A DNA stretch of 40,854 nt from contig CAITPI010000128.1 in the NCBI GenBank assembly GCA_903894295.1, positions 1-40,854 of the forward strand, written 5' to 3'. The position numbers and the translations under genes were made by a program. Numbering within the stretch: the first letter of the stretch is position 1; each line of letters starts with the position of its first letter. Under the pieces are notes generated by a model, which ran no database searches, was not told the origin of the DNA, and worked only from the letters and a program-made list of their open reading frames with translations. This stretch comes from an uncultured Acidimicrobiaceae bacterium. Lineage in GTDB: Bacteria; Actinomycetota; Acidimicrobiia; Acidimicrobiales; RAAP-2. Positions 32,067 to 40,854 of this stretch are shown piece by piece.

Positions 32067-33236
32067 GTGCTTCTTGACGAAACCACCTGTGCCCCGCCCA
32101 CGGCCAGGGTCGCCATGGTCGGTGGCGGCCAGCTGGCCCGGATGACCCACCGGGCGGCCATCGACTACGGGATCGATCTCCATGTGCTGGCCACTTCGAC
32201 CGAGGATCCGGCCGTCACGGCCGGTGCCAACTACACGCTCGGCCCGGCGGACGACGCCACCCTGTTGCGCCAGTTGGCCGCCGGAGCCGACGTGGTGACC
32301 TTCGACCACGAACTGGTACCGCTCGATGTGCTGTCCTCGATGGCCGAGCAGGGAAGTGTCATCCGGCCGGGCGCCCAGGCCCTGATGCTCGGCTGCGACA
32401 AGCTCTTTGCCCGGGCCGCGTTGAGCGATCTGGGTGAGCTGTCGATTCCGGTGCCGGCCTTCGCCAGCGTCTTCTCCACTTCGGACGTGACGGCGTTTGC
32501 CGGGAAGCACGGCTGGCCGGTGGTGCTGAAGGCCCGGAGCGGAGGCTATGACGGACGGGGCGTGGTGATTGTCGGGAACGAGGCCGAAGCCCGCGAGGTG
32601 CTGTCCGGCCACCAGCCCGGCGAGGAAGCCCGCTGGGTGGTCGAGGAGCACCTCGACATCGTGGCGGAATTTGCCATCCTGACCGCCCGGAGCCCGTCCG
32701 GGATGATGGCGACCTACCCGCCGATCGGAACGTTGCAGGTGGACGGGATCTGTCGGGAGTTGGTCATCCCGGCCGACCTTCCGGAGGAGATCGTGCGCCA
32801 GGGTGCACTCTGGGCAAGATCGGTCATCCAGGGCTTCGACGCCACGGGCATCGTGGCCGTGGAGTTCTTCGTGACCCGGGATGGACGGCTGCTGCTCAAC
32901 GAGTTTGCCCTGCGGCCGCACAACTCGGGCCACATCACCTTTGAGGCCTGTGCCACGTCGCAGTTCCACCAGCATCTGCGGGCCATTCTCGACTGGCCGT
33001 TGGGTGAGACCGCATTGGTGCGGCCGGCGGCAACGGTCAACCTGATCGCCGATTCATCCACCATGGACATCGCCGCCTGTCTGCCCCATGCTCTCGCCGT
33101 GAAGGATGTATACGTTCACCTGTATCAGAAGGCGCCCCGACCGGGCCGCAAGATCGGCCACGTGACGGCGTTGGCCGATTCGACAACCGAAGCACTGGAG
33201 CTGGCCCGTGAGGCCACGAGGAGGTTCTTTCCATGA
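32067..33236 (+). CDS. purK: N5-carboxyaminoimidazole ribonucleotide synthase
   Basis: 389-residue ATP-grasp enzyme of de novo purine synthesis: AIR plus bicarbonate plus ATP to N5-CAIR. VAMVGGGQLARMTHRAA is the PurK N-terminal signature, VVLKARSGGYDGRGV the ATP-grasp loop, and FFVTRDGRLLLNEFALRPHNSGHITFEACATSQFHQHLRA the active-site block (E, R, H). The start chosen is GTG at 32067, seven bases after AGAAGGAG. The GTG at 32046, which overlaps the upstream stop, is in frame but lacks a good ribosome site. The stop overlaps purE (ATGA), so both enzymes of this two-step reaction are made together. Confidence 0.95.
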   Translation: MLLDETTCAPPTARVAMVGGGQLARMTHRAAIDYGIDLHVLATSTEDPAVTAGANYTLGPADDATLLRQLAAGADVVTFDHELVPLDVLSSMAEQGSVIRPGAQALMLGCDKLFARAALSDLGELSIPVPAFASVFSTSDVTAFAGKHGWPVVLKARSGGYDGRGVVIVGNEAEAREVLSGHQPGEEARWVVEEHLDIVAEFAILTARSPSGMMATYPPIGTLQVDGICRELVIPADLPEEIVRQGALWARSVIQGFDATGIVAVEFFVTRDGRLLLNEFALRPHNSGHITFEACATSQFHQHLRAILDWPLGETALVRPAATVNLIADSSTMDIAACLPHALAVKDVYVHLYQKAPRPGRKIGHVTALADSTTEALELAREATRRFFP

Positions 33237-33769
33237 GTGAGCAGACAGGCAACGGAAACATCGGGCCGGTCAAGGTCTCGGTGGTGATGGGATCGAAGTC
33301 CGATCTTCCCGTCATGGAGCAGGCCGTGGCCATCCTCGATGAGTTCTCCGTCTCCAACGAGGTGCGGGTGGTCTCGGCCCACCGCACTCCCGAGGACATG
33401 GTGGCCTTCGGCCTCGAGGCCGAAGCCAGGGGAGTGGGCATCATCATCGCCGGTGCCGGCGGAGCAGCCCACCTGCCCGGCATGTTGGCGTCCCTGGTGT
33501 CGATTCCCGTGATCGGTGTGCCGGTTCCCTTGCGCCATCTCGACGGCATGGACTCCCTGCTGTCCATCGTCCAGATGCCTTCTGGGGTACCGGTGGCCAC
33601 CGTGGCCATCGGGAACGCCACGAACGCCGGACTGCTCGCCGTGCGGATGCTCGCCATCAACGACCCGGAACTCCGGGGACGGATGACGACCTATCGCCAG
33701 ACGCTCAGCCGTTCCTCCCGGGAATCGGGACAGAACCTGAAGATGACGCCGGCCGAAGACCGTTCCTGA
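33233..33769 (+). CDS. purE: N5-CAIR mutase
   Basis: 178-residue class I PurE that isomerises N5-CAIR to CAIR. VVMGSKSDLPVM is the N-terminal signature, VVSAHRTPEDM holds the catalytic His region, GAGGAAHLPGMLAS the substrate loop, and GVPVATVAIGNATNAGLLAVRMLA the C-terminal motif. The ATG overlaps the purK stop by 4 bases. A charged tail of about 10 residues follows. fabI begins 30 bases downstream and probably shares the transcript. Confidence 0.96.
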   Translation: MSEQTGNGNIGPVKVSVVMGSKSDLPVMEQAVAILDEFSVSNEVRVVSAHRTPEDMVAFGLEAEARGVGIIIAGAGGAAHLPGMLASLVSIPVIGVPVPLRHLDGMDSLLSIVQMPSGVPVATVAIGNATNAGLLAVRMLAINDPELRGRMTTYRQTLSRSSRESGQNLKMTPAEDRS

Positions 33770-33799
33770 TCGGGCAAGGAAGAAGGTGAGGAAAAGATC

Positions 33800-34594
33800 A
33801 TGAGTGCAGAACTGTTGGCCAACAAACGGCTACTGGTCACCGGAGTGGCCACCGAGGACAGCATTGCCTTCGCCACCGCCCGTCAGGCGGAAGTGATGGG
33901 GGCCGAGGTCGTGTTGACGGCGTTTCCCCGCGAACTCGAGACCGTGCGTCAACTCGTCGGCGACGCCGGCCTGAGGGCGGAGGTGTATCCCCTCGACCTC
34001 ACCCAGGCGGGCGAAGTCGATGCCTTGACGGACACGCTTCGCTCCCGGTTCGGCTCCTTCGACGGGGCCCTCCACGCCGTGGCGTTTGCGCCCCGGGATG
34101 CCCTCGATGGACCGTTCATGGAGGCTGATCCGGCCGGGATCGAACTGGCCTTCAGGACCAGCGCCTGGAGTTTGAGCAACCTGGCCCGTCTGGTGGTGGC
34201 CCTTGCTCCCGATGGTGGTGCGTCGTTGGTTGGCCTGGATTTCGATGCCAACGGCGGCGCCTGGCCGGTCTACAACTGGATGGGCGTGTGCAAGGCGGCA
34301 CTCGGATCCACCGCCCGCTACCTGGCCCGGGACCTCGGGCCGGCGGGCATCCGGGTGAACCTTGTGGCGGCCGGTCCGTTGCTCACCCGGGCGGCCCGGG
34401 GCATCCCGCGCTTTGACGCCTTGCTCGATGCGTGGGCCACGACCAGCCCACTGCACTGGTCGGATTCCGATCCTGCCCCGGTGGCCGATTCGATCTGCTT
34501 CCTCTTCTCCGACCTGGCCCGGGCCATCACCGGTGAGGTGCTCCACGTCGACGGCGGCTACCACGCCATGGCCGCCCCGCTGCAACCGGCCTGA
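33800..34594 (+). CDS. fabI: Enoyl-ACP reductase, FabI/InhA type
   Basis: 264-residue NADH-dependent reductase for the last step of the fatty-acid elongation cycle (membrane lipid synthesis). RLLVTGVATEDSIAFATA is the FabI/InhA-type glycine region. The catalytic pair is Tyr158 and Lys165 in YNWMGVCKAALGS, the Y-x6-K spacing diagnostic of FabI rather than ordinary SDRs. VGLDFDANGGAWPVYNWM and RVNLVAAGPLLTRAA match InhA-type proteins of actinobacteria. A GAAGGTGAGG ribosome site precedes ATG 33800. Confidence 0.93.
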   Translation: MSAELLANKRLLVTGVATEDSIAFATARQAEVMGAEVVLTAFPRELETVRQLVGDAGLRAEVYPLDLTQAGEVDALTDTLRSRFGSFDGALHAVAFAPRDALDGPFMEADPAGIELAFRTSAWSLSNLARLVVALAPDGGASLVGLDFDANGGAWPVYNWMGVCKAALGSTARYLARDLGPAGIRVNLVAAGPLLTRAARGIPRFDALLDAWATTSPLHWSDSDPAPVADSICFLFSDLARAITGEVLHVDGGYHAMAAPLQPA

Positions 34595-34821
34595 GCGAAA
34601 CGCCCGGGCGGAAGCCTTGTCCCACAAAGGCGTTCGTCGGTTCCAGTCCGTCGACCGGAGGCGGAATTCGTTTGCTTTCCTTCAGGATGGTCCGGTCGGA
34701 TCGCCCGAACACCATGCCTTATGGTGGAGGTTTCCGGCCGTAGGGTTTCGGCGGAGAGAAGCGGTCGTGTGACGATCTGGTGGCGACGCGCGTTGGCCAG
34801 AACGACGAAAGCGAGAGTGTG

Positions 34822-35874
34822 ATGGATTTCGCACAAGTGTTCAAGATCGACAAGTCGGGCGTCAAAGTGCGCCGCGGACTGGAAGTGCTCGTGGCGCTGG
34901 TGGTTCCGCTGGTGGTCATGGGGGCCATGGGGCTCGACCGGTACTGGCTGAGTTTTGCCTTTGCCATGCTGTTCACCGCACTGAGTGATCTGGGTGGGAA
35001 CTACCCGCGAAGACTGGAAGCGATGGCCGCCGTCGGGATCCTCGGCGGTGTGGCGACCACTCTGGGCTTCGTTCTGGGCGGAGGACCGTGGGGCTTGGTC
35101 GTGGCGGTCTCGTTCGTCCTGGTGCTGTTGGCCGGACTCTCGCTGAAGTTGGGCAAGCACGGATTCGTTTCCGGCCGGTTGCTGGTGGCCTGGTTTCTGG
35201 TGGCGATCTCCGAATCGGCCGGTGCACACTCCCATCCAGCCTCGTCGGGTTGGTGGCAGCAGTCGTTGGCATGGTGGAGCGGGGCGTTCATCTGGATTGC
35301 CCTTACCGCCATCTTCTGGCTCGCCCGGGGACGAAAGGCACAGGCTCCAAACTTTCCCGAGATACCTACCGACACCACCCAGATGAGGCTCTCCCGCCCG
35401 TTGATCATGTTTGCCATCGTTCAGGCACTGGCAGTCAGTATCTCGGTGGCAATCGCCTTCGGTCTGCATCTGCCGAATGCCGACTGGATGCCGATCGCCA
35501 CCTTGGTGGCCATGAAGGTCAGCCTTGACGAGTCGGTCCTGGCGGCCGAGCAACGTGTCGCCGGAACGGTCGTCGGTGCCGCTCTGGCGGCCGTGGTGCT
35601 TCTGACGGTGCACGGAAAACACGCACTGGAAGTCCTGATCGTGGTGTTGGCCGGGATCGCGGCGTCCATCCGGGGTGGGGCCTACGCCTTCTACTGCGCG
35701 GCCATCGCCGGCCTGGTGTTGATCGCCATCGACGAGGCCCACCCGACCAACTACTCGGCCGAGGGACGCAGGATCCTGTTCACCTTGGCCGGAGTTGTCG
35801 TCGGCATTGCGGTGCATGGCGTGGCCATCCTGATCTCGAAGTACGCGAATCGACCCAAATCCGTGCCGGCCTGA
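34822..35874 (+). CDS. FUSC/aromatic-acid-exporter-like membrane protein
   Basis: About 350 residues with two blocks of hydrophobic helices. Helices such as VLVALVVPLVVMGAMGL and LSFAFAMLFTALSDLGGNYPRR make up the first; the second begins at RLSRPLIMFAIVQALAVSISVAIAFGL and includes WMPIATLVAMKVSLDESVLAAEQRVAGTVVGAALA. The R(V/x)AGT-xxGA motif is the FUSC (fusaric-acid resistance/YccS) signature, so it may export aromatic or other organic acids. ATG at 34822 is preferred; the frame is open to a GTG at 34780. A 185-base gap separates it from fabI, and it converges with the photolyase gene. Confidence 0.75.
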   Translation: MDFAQVFKIDKSGVKVRRGLEVLVALVVPLVVMGAMGLDRYWLSFAFAMLFTALSDLGGNYPRRLEAMAAVGILGGVATTLGFVLGGGPWGLVVAVSFVLVLLAGLSLKLGKHGFVSGRLLVAWFLVAISESAGAHSHPASSGWWQQSLAWWSGAFIWIALTAIFWLARGRKAQAPNFPEIPTDTTQMRLSRPLIMFAIVQALAVSISVAIAFGLHLPNADWMPIATLVAMKVSLDESVLAAEQRVAGTVVGAALAAVVLLTVHGKHALEVLIVVLAGIAASIRGGAYAFYCAAIAGLVLIAIDEAHPTNYSAEGRRILFTLAGVVVGIAVHGVAILISKYANRPKSVPA

Positions 35875-35920
35875 TCCCGGGGCTCCGGCCAAGTCGGCGT
35901 TTCTGTCACCAGCAGGAGTC

Positions 35921-37396
35921 CTAGACGGTGCCCGCCCCAAGACCGTCGAGTACGTCGGCGGCCCGGCGGCGAACCTCGGGCAGGTTGTCCAAACGGCGGA
36001 GCCCGTGCAACTGCCGGGCCATCCGGTGGTTGGAGGCAAAGGTGGCTTCGTGGCGGGCCAGGAAGTCCCAGTAGAGGGTGGTGAAGGGACAGGCCGTCTC
36101 CCCGGTGCGGAGTTTCGGGTTGTAGGGGCACTCCTTGCAGTAGGGACCCATCCGGTCGATGTAGGCACCCCCGGCGGCATAGGGCTTCGTCATCATCGCT
36201 CCGTTGTCGGCGTGGATGCCCATGCCGATCACGTTGGGGACCATCACCCAATCGGCGGCGTCGATAAACCGCCGCCGCATCCAGGCGAGGAACTCGCCGG
36301 GCCGTACTCCGGCGAGGAGGGCCAGGTTGGACAGCACCATCAGCCGGGGGATGTGGTGGGTCCAGGCCCGTTCGTCGATGTCGGCAACGATGGAGGAGAC
36401 GCACGCCATCCTGGTGGCGGAGGCATCGTCGAAGACCGGAAGCAGCGCGCTGGTGGCACCGAGTCCGTTGCGCAGCCGGTAGTCGGGTCCCTGGTGCCAG
36501 TACATGCCGTTCACGTACTCACGCCAGCCGATGATCTGGCGTATGAACCCTTCGGCCGAGGCGACAGGTACGTCACCTGCACGGAACCGTTCCAGCGTTG
36601 CCTCCAGCACCTCGGCCGGATGCAGGAGTCCGTTGTTCAGGTACGGGCTCAACAGGGAGTGGTGCATCGACCAGCTGGTCGTCACCATGGCGTCTTCATA
36701 CGGTCCGAAACGGGCCAGGTGGTGGGTGAGGAAGTGCGCCAGTTGGGCCCGGGCCCCTTCGGTGGTGGTTGCCCATGCACCCGAGGGGATGTGCCCCAAC
36801 TCGTCGGCCACCTGTTGGTCGAGGTCGTCGGGCCCGAAGGAGAGCGGTTCGGGCCAGACGTAGTTGCGGGGCGGCACCTTGCGGTTCTCCTTGTCGAAGT
36901 TCCATGCTCCGCCCACCGGTTGGCCGCCGTCCATCAGGACGTCGAGGCGGACCCGCTGTTGGCGGTAGAAGTTCTCCATGACCGGGTTGCGTTGACCCTC
37001 CACCCAGGCCGAGAAGACGTCCGGGGGAGTGAGGAAGAAGTCCGGCGGGATGATCTCGTCGACGATCCCGTCCAGCCGGCGGTGCTGGTCCCGGGACGAC
37101 TGGGCGGCCGCCACGAGGGGAACACCGGGGAACGCTTCCCTGATGCGGCGGAGGCCGGACAGGGTCGAAGAGGCCTTCTCCAGCACCACCGTGAAGCCCC
37201 GGTCTTCGAGGCGGCGGGCGAAGTGGCGGGCCGCCGAGAGGTAGAAGTACAGGCGTTCGGGGTGCCAGTTGGCGGCCAGGCGCATCGCCTCGCTCTCGAC
37301 CATGACCACCACGTCATCGGCGGCCCGGGCGTCCTTCAGTACGCCATGGTGCTCGTGGAGTTGGTCGAAGGCGAGGTAGCGAAGGGACCGGGTCAC
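35921..37396 (-). CDS. Fe-S bacterial (6-4) photolyase / FeS-BCP
   Basis: 491-residue cryptochrome/photolyase-related protein (the former DUF504/PhrB group) that repairs (6-4) UV lesions using [14 protein letters not shown] opens the antenna domain. [37 protein letters not shown] and [15 protein letters not shown] are the FAD-domain signatures. Four cysteines sit at spacings 88, 3 and 13 (MACVSS, CKEC, TACPF), the same spacings I recall for the 4Fe-4S ligands of Agrobacterium PhrB. GTG at 37396 is the likely start: it overlaps the DUF2256 stop as GTGA and the antenna strand begins directly. An in-frame ATG at 37462 lies inside that upstream gene. Confidence 0.92.
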   Translation of the reverse strand: MTRSLRYLAFDQLHEHHGVLKDARAADDVVVMVESEAMRLAANWHPERLYFYLSAARHFARRLEDRGFTVVLEKASSTLSGLRRIREAFPGVPLVAAAQSSRDQHRRLDGIVDEIIPPDFFLTPPDVFSAWVEGQRNPVMENFYRQQRVRLDVLMDGGQPVGGAWNFDKENRKVPPRNYVWPEPLSFGPDDLDQQVADELGHIPSGAWATTTEGARAQLAHFLTHHLARFGPYEDAMVTTSWSMHHSLLSPYLNNGLLHPAEVLEATLERFRAGDVPVASAEGFIRQIIGWREYVNGMYWHQGPDYRLRNGLGATSALLPVFDDASATRMACVSSIVADIDERAWTHHIPRLMVLSNLALLAGVRPGEFLAWMRRRFIDAADWVMVPNVIGMGIHADNGAMMTKPYAAGGAYIDRMGPYCKECPYNPKLRTGETACPFTTLYWDFLARHEATFASNHRMARQLHGLRRLDNLPEVRRRAADVLDGLGAGTV

Positions 37397-37536
37397 CGAC
37401 GACGGCACGCCTTCGAGCAGTACCTGACGTCCTCCCAGTTGGCGGCCCACTTTTTCCGCCATTCGAACGGCCGATGGCAGCGGGCACAGACCTTCGGGGC
37501 AAATCCGTTCTTCACCCGGGGAAGCGAAACCATCAT
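37393..37536 (-). CDS. DUF2256 zinc-ribbon mini-protein
   Basis: 47-residue gene, translated [18 protein letters not shown] then [17 protein letters not shown]. Two Cys pairs (C-x2-C and C-x3-C) would bind one zinc, and the FxWRKKWxxxWxxVxYCSxxCRRR pattern is DUF2256. Members are repeatedly found beside or fused to photolyase-related proteins; their role is unknown, though nucleic-acid binding is plausible. Two tandem ATG codons (37536 and 37533) may start it. Its TGA overlaps the photolyase GTG, so the two are translationally coupled. Confidence 0.85.
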   Translation of the reverse strand: MMVSLPRVKNGFAPKVCARCHRPFEWRKKWAANWEDVRYCSKACRRR

Positions 37537-37627
37537 CGGCACCCTAGTGGCGCACCCCGCCGACCGACGCCGGTCACTGCTCCGGTTGGGGCCGTGATCC
37601 CGACCCGCCCGGACCGGGGGACACCCG

Positions 37628-40024
37628 TCAGGGGCGTTCCACCGGAACCGGACTGTCGATGGTCAACCGGCCGTCCGCATGGGCCTCGACGGTGAGTGGG
37701 CCGTGTGGAGTGGGCACGGTGGCCTTCGCCCAGTCGAGTCCGCCGAGGGCGGGGTTGACCCGCACCGAGGCGTAGCCGGGTTCGGCCGGCGTGATGCCGA
37801 GTGTGTGCATGATGAGGTCCCGGGTCGGGGTTGACGACCATCCGTGGCACCGGGTTCCTCCGGTCCAGCACTCCGGCCACGTGGACTCGCCGGCGTCCAG
37901 GAAGACGGACCAGTCCCGACACATCCCGGCCACGAGGTCGGCCCGGCCGGCCCGGGCGAGGCCGTCGTGCACCACGTAGCGGAAGAAGGGCTCGGCCTCG
38001 ACCATCTGTTCCTCGACGTCCCAGGTGGGCTCGGGATAGCCGGTCGTGAGGTGGAGGTAACCCATCGAGTCGCCATCGACGGTCACCGGGTCCATGACCC
38101 AGGAGTGGCGGACCAGACGGGTGCGGTCGGTCAACCGCCCGACCACCCGGTCCAGGCGCTCTGGAGGGACGAGCCCGGCCGCCAGGGCGCTGGCCCCACC
38201 GTGCTGGGCGGCCGGTCGCCGGGCGATGCCGTCGACGATGTGGTCGATGTAGACACCGCGTCCTTCATCCCAGAAGGCATCGAAGGCCCGGCGGACGTCT
38301 TCGTGGCGGGACCGGGCCCATTGGGCCGTTCCAAGGTTGCCCAGCCACTCCTCCATCTCGGCCAGGTCCTCGAGGGCCCGGGCCCACAGGGCGTTGAGGG
38401 TCGACGAGGTGCCCGACGAGTAGACGCTCGCCCAGTCCAGAAGCACCCAGCCGGTCACGTTGTGGAGCAGGCCGTCCGGGCCGAGATAGGTCTCGAACCA
38501 TCGCAGGGTGCGCTCGGCCACCGGCAGGAGTTCGGCCACCAGCTCGCGGTCACCGGTGTAGCGGTACAGGTTGTGGACGCTGCGGACCCAGTGGAGGGAC
38601 CAGTCCGGGACAAAGGTGCGGTCGTCGGCTTCGAAGTCGGAGGCTGCGGCCATGGCCAGCATGCCGTCGTGCCGGGGAGAGGCCGCCAGCTGGGGATGCC
38701 AGCGGGCCATCGACCAGTCCGGATTGGCCACGAGGTCGACCATCTGGTGGACGACCGAGTCCCCGGTCCAGGCCCGCTGTTCGCGGGTGGGGCAGTCGAC
38801 GTAGGCGTCGAGAGCGCACAGGTCAACGGTGCGCAAACCCACGTTGTAGATCTCATCCAGAACGGGATCCGAGCACGTAAAGGACGCCTGCTCCCTTCGT
38901 GGGCGGTGGCGGTCGTGGATGGCCAAGGTGACCCCGGTGACATCGGGATCGGACAAGCCGCGGGCCGAGAGGTGAAGGTGCTGGGCGCCGATGACCTCGA
39001 AGGATTCGAACCGCTCCTCTTTGCCACCGGTGCAGACGTATCGGAGGCCGGCGTGCTGGCCGAGGGTCACGAGCGCGCCGGACCCACCGACGTGCTCGGC
39101 GGCCGCCAGATCAAGAACCGCTCCGGGTGTCGCGTTTGAGACGACGAGTTCGATGGTTCCGGCGGCGACATGGCCAAGGTCGAACGCAAGGTGCAGGACA
39201 TCGGCCGGCTCCCCGGACGTCCCACTGGCCTTTTCGTCGCCCAACACCTGGCGTACGGGATCGTCAAGGGGAGGCGATCCGGCGATGGCGATCCGTCGGA
39301 CAAGTTGGGCGGGGTGGATGGAACCGTCCGGGAACGCCTGGCGCACCGGAGGCCGGAGGGCGCCGAAAGGTTCGCTGGGCGGGTGGGGATCGCCGTGGGC
39401 GCCCACATGGAACGGAATGATCTCGACCGCTTTGGCCCAGGCCGAATCGTCGAAGCCGGCCGTCACCCAGTCGTGCGGATGACGTCCGGCGTTGAACGAT
39501 TCGAGCGGGAGACAGGCGACATCGCCCGGGATGGCAACCGGAGTCCACGCCTCGCCGGCCGAAGCTTTCCAGGACCGGTCACTCACCACCCACTCGTCGC
39601 CGAAGAGGGCCTCGAAGACCACGGACCCGGCGCCCAGGGTGTAGCTGGGGGGAACGGGCACCCACCACGACGTGGCCCGGCCGAAGTGGCGGGCCGTGAT
39701 GGTGATGGCGTTCCCGCCCGGTTGCAGCCAGGGCGCGAGGTCGACGATGTCGTAGTGGGCCCGCCGGGGGTCCGAGCGCACCGGCCCCCGGGCGACTTCG
39801 ACACCGTTGACCCGCAGGATGTAGCGCCCGTCGGCCCACAGTCGACAGGGGACACGTTGGGGTACGGCGTCCACATCGACCAACCGGCGGAGCAGGACCA
39901 CCTTGTCCTCCGGGTCGGCGAGGACCGGGCGGGTTGCCGTCTCGGGTTTGATCTCGGGTCGACCGTGCCAGATCCATCTGCCGCGCCAGGAATCGTCAAA
40001 GGGTTCCGGGTGTTCCATCCGCAT
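37628..40024 (-). CDS. GH78 alpha-L-rhamnosidase-like glycoside hydrolase
   Basis: 798 residues. N-terminal beta-sandwich domains ([34 protein letters not shown] is the Bac_rhamnosid_N type) lead to the (alpha/alpha)6 catalytic barrel. That starts at [21 protein letters not shown] and carries [13 protein letters not shown], where GH78 places its catalytic acid, and [11 protein letters not shown]-terminal domain ([37 protein letters not shown]) completes the GH78 order. It would remove terminal L-rhamnose from glycans or glycosides by inversion. There is no signal peptide, so the substrate is imported or intracellular. ATG at 40024 follows AGGA; an ATG at 40018 is possible. Confidence 0.88.
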   Translation of the reverse strand: MRMEHPEPFDDSWRGRWIWHGRPEIKPETATRPVLADPEDKVVLLRRLVDVDAVPQRVPCRLWADGRYILRVNGVEVARGPVRSDPRRAHYDIVDLAPWLQPGGNAITITARHFGRATSWWVPVPPSYTLGAGSVVFEALFGDEWVVSDRSWKASAGEAWTPVAIPGDVACLPLESFNAGRHPHDWVTAGFDDSAWAKAVEIIPFHVGAHGDPHPPSEPFGALRPPVRQAFPDGSIHPAQLVRRIAIAGSPPLDDPVRQVLGDEKASGTSGEPADVLHLAFDLGHVAAGTIELVVSNATPGAVLDLAAAEHVGGSGALVTLGQHAGLRYVCTGGKEERFESFEVIGAQHLHLSARGLSDPDVTGVTLAIHDRHRPRREQASFTCSDPVLDEIYNVGLRTVDLCALDAYVDCPTREQRAWTGDSVVHQMVDLVANPDWSMARWHPQLAASPRHDGMLAMAAASDFEADDRTFVPDWSLHWVRSVHNLYRYTGDRELVAELLPVAERTLRWFETYLGPDGLLHNVTGWVLLDWASVYSSGTSSTLNALWARALEDLAEMEEWLGNLGTAQWARSRHEDVRRAFDAFWDEGRGVYIDHIVDGIARRPAAQHGGASALAAGLVPPERLDRVVGRLTDRTRLVRHSWVMDPVTVDGDSMGYLHLTTGYPEPTWDVEEQMVEAEPFFRYVVHDGLARAGRADLVAGMCRDWSVFLDAGESTWPECWTGGTRCHGWSSTPTRDLIMHTLGITPAEPGYASVRVNPALGGLDWAKATVPTPHGPLTVEAHADGRLTIDSPVPVERP

Positions 40025-40026
40025 GG

Positions 40027-40065
40027 TTCGAATCCTAGGAAGTTTTCGAATCCCGGGAACTTTCC
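40027..40065. promoter_or_regulatory. Phased TTCGAATCC repeats and gapped dyad upstream of GH78 gene
   Basis: TTCGAATCC occurs at 40027-40035 and 40045-40053, 18 bases apart. The second copy lies between arms GGAAGTT (40038-40044) and AACTTTCC (40058-40065), which pair with one bulged base. Directly upstream of the start codon, this looks like a regulator-binding region overlapping the leader. Confidence 0.4.
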
Positions 40066-40197
40066 GCCCGTCCAACGCCGGCGTCTCGCCACGCCTTTGC
40101 CCGGTTCAGGGCCGGATCCCCCGGTTCTGCCCCTGATCGGCACTCGGGTGTGGCCTAACGGGCAGTGTCACCTCGCAGAAGCGGATGTGACGAGGTC

Positions 40198-40641
40198 CTA
40201 TCCGGCCATGGGTGTGGCGATCATCCAGCGGATGCCGAAGCGGTCGAGACAGGTCGACCAGTACGAGCCCCAGGGTTGGTCGGCGGGTGCGTTCTCTTCG
40301 GATCCGGCGGCCAGACCGGCGTAGAGCCGGTCTACTTCTTCCCGGCTGTCGACTTCGACCATGATCGTGGTGTTGTTGCCGACCCGACACTCCATGCCCA
40401 TCGAGAGGAGCATGTCGGTTGCCATGAGGACGTGACCGCCGGCGATCTCGACCTCCATGTGCATGATGCGGTTGGCGTCCTCGGCCGAGAGCTCCGGTCC
40501 GCCGGGCATCGCCATGTCGCCGAAGCGGATGAACGGTCCGACGAAGGACGTGCCGAACAGGTCGCGGTAGAAGGTGAAGGCTTCTTCGGTGGTTCCCGGA
40601 AAGTTCAGGTACGTGTTGACGCGGGTCACGAGGTTCTCCAT
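40198..40641 (-). CDS. PhnB-like VOC-family protein
   Basis: 147-residue VOC protein of the PhnB/3-demethylubiquinone-methyltransferase-like group. The start TRVNTYLNFPGTTEEAFTFYRDLFGTSF is diagnostic, followed by IMHMEVEIAGGHVLMATDM and the ending PWGSYWSTCLDRFGIRWM. The function of such proteins is generally unknown despite the old methyltransferase label. ATG at 40641 (MENLVTRVNTYL) is where the family begins; the frame is open further upstream to 40689. A second VOC gene lies just upstream on the same strand. Confidence 0.88.
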   Translation of the reverse strand: MENLVTRVNTYLNFPGTTEEAFTFYRDLFGTSFVGPFIRFGDMAMPGGPELSAEDANRIMHMEVEIAGGHVLMATDMLLSMGMECRVGNNTTIMVEVDSREEVDRLYAGLAAGSEENAPADQPWGSYWSTCLDRFGIRWMIATPMAG

Positions 40642-40748
40642 TCGGCCGATCGTGTGCTTACTGTAGGAGAACCGAGGGTCGGTCAACAATGGTGGCGGAA
40701 GGTCAACCGGCCACCGCCGTCACCGCGGTGACGCCGTTGGTCCGGGTC

Positions 40749-40854
40749 TCAGGGTCGGCGGTCGTCGGCCGGAAGGCGCCAGGGTGGGAAGCGACGGTTG
40801 TTGCCGGCCTCGAAGAGGCAGAGGCGATGTCCGTCGGGGTCCCGGAGCCTCGCC
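40749..40854 (-). CDS. VOC-family protein, C-terminal end (partial)
   Basis: 35 codons run in from the right edge: RLRDPDGHRLCLFEAGNNRRFPPWRL to a TGA at 40751-40749. DPDGHRLCLFE is the closing strand and metal-ligand region of VOC-fold proteins. Nothing more can be said without the rest. It would be transcribed toward the PhnB-like gene 107 bases away. Confidence 0.6.
   Translation of the reverse strand, partial: ARLRDPDGHRLCLFEAGNNRRFPPWRLPADDRRP

Noticed and set aside
40027-40053. GGTTCGAATCC resembling a tRNA T-arm
   Set aside because: No acceptor strand, CCA or anticodon arm is present around it, and it is a repeated promoter-proximal motif.

Overview
The window comes from a GC-rich, gene-dense bacterial chromosome, most likely an actinomycete and perhaps of the Acidimicrobiia type. 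This is an inference from gene content: two luciferase-like/F420-type oxidoreductases, an InhA-like enoyl reductase, a Baeyer-Villiger monooxygenase, PhyH and SnoaL proteins, TetR regulators, many GTG starts, and frequent 4-base ATGA/GTGA overlaps. No marker gene fixes the taxon.

Left part (1-12.7 kb): an acyl-CoA ligase half-gene and a PYROXD2-like FAD oxidoreductase (minus strand) diverge from a TetR gene. A PotA-type ABC ATPase follows the regulator. A near-identical 17-base motif sits just downstream of a promoter -10 box in front of both the oxidoreductase and the ATPase, so the TetR protein probably controls both. Then come two LLM oxidoreductases, an SRPBCC protein, an AlkA-like DNA glycosylase, a CbiX-like chelatase coupled to a FAD oxidoreductase, a secreted coiled-coil/lysozyme-like protein and a multispanning membrane protein.

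Middle part (about 12.7-22.1 kb): an accessory block unlike its surroundings in base and codon texture. It opens with an IS256-family element abutting a 3' fragment of a tRNA or tmRNA gene, then a decayed IS481-type transposase and other wreckage. Its core is a tightly coupled five-gene operon: extradiol-type VOC dioxygenase, SDR, flavoprotein hydroxylase, an internally deleted nitroreductase and an FAH-family hydrolase. A divergent TetR gene faces the operon across a perfect 11+2+11 palindrome. The gene set fits hydroxylation, ring cleavage and hydrolysis of an aromatic compound. Distal to it are a dead VapB antitoxin, a truncated secreted protein and an apparently intact RelE/ParE-type toxin-antitoxin pair. 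A 14-base direct repeat (14122 and 21269) brackets most of the block.

Right part (22.2-40.85 kb): host-like sequence again. It holds a secreted pentapeptide-repeat protein, VOC proteins, an S33-type hydrolase, a Baeyer-Villiger monooxygenase, a nitronate monooxygenase behind a perfect palindrome, a sulfotransferase, a PhyH oxygenase and a SnoaL-like protein. The C-terminal stump of a DabA inorganic-carbon transporter subunit is still coupled to its PII-like partner. purK-purE-fabI, a FUSC-type membrane protein, an Fe-S (6-4) photolyase coupled to a 47-residue DUF2256 zinc-ribbon gene, a GH78 rhamnosidase-like enzyme and two VOC genes (the last cut by the window edge) complete it.

No rRNA, complete tRNA, CRISPR array or replication origin was seen.
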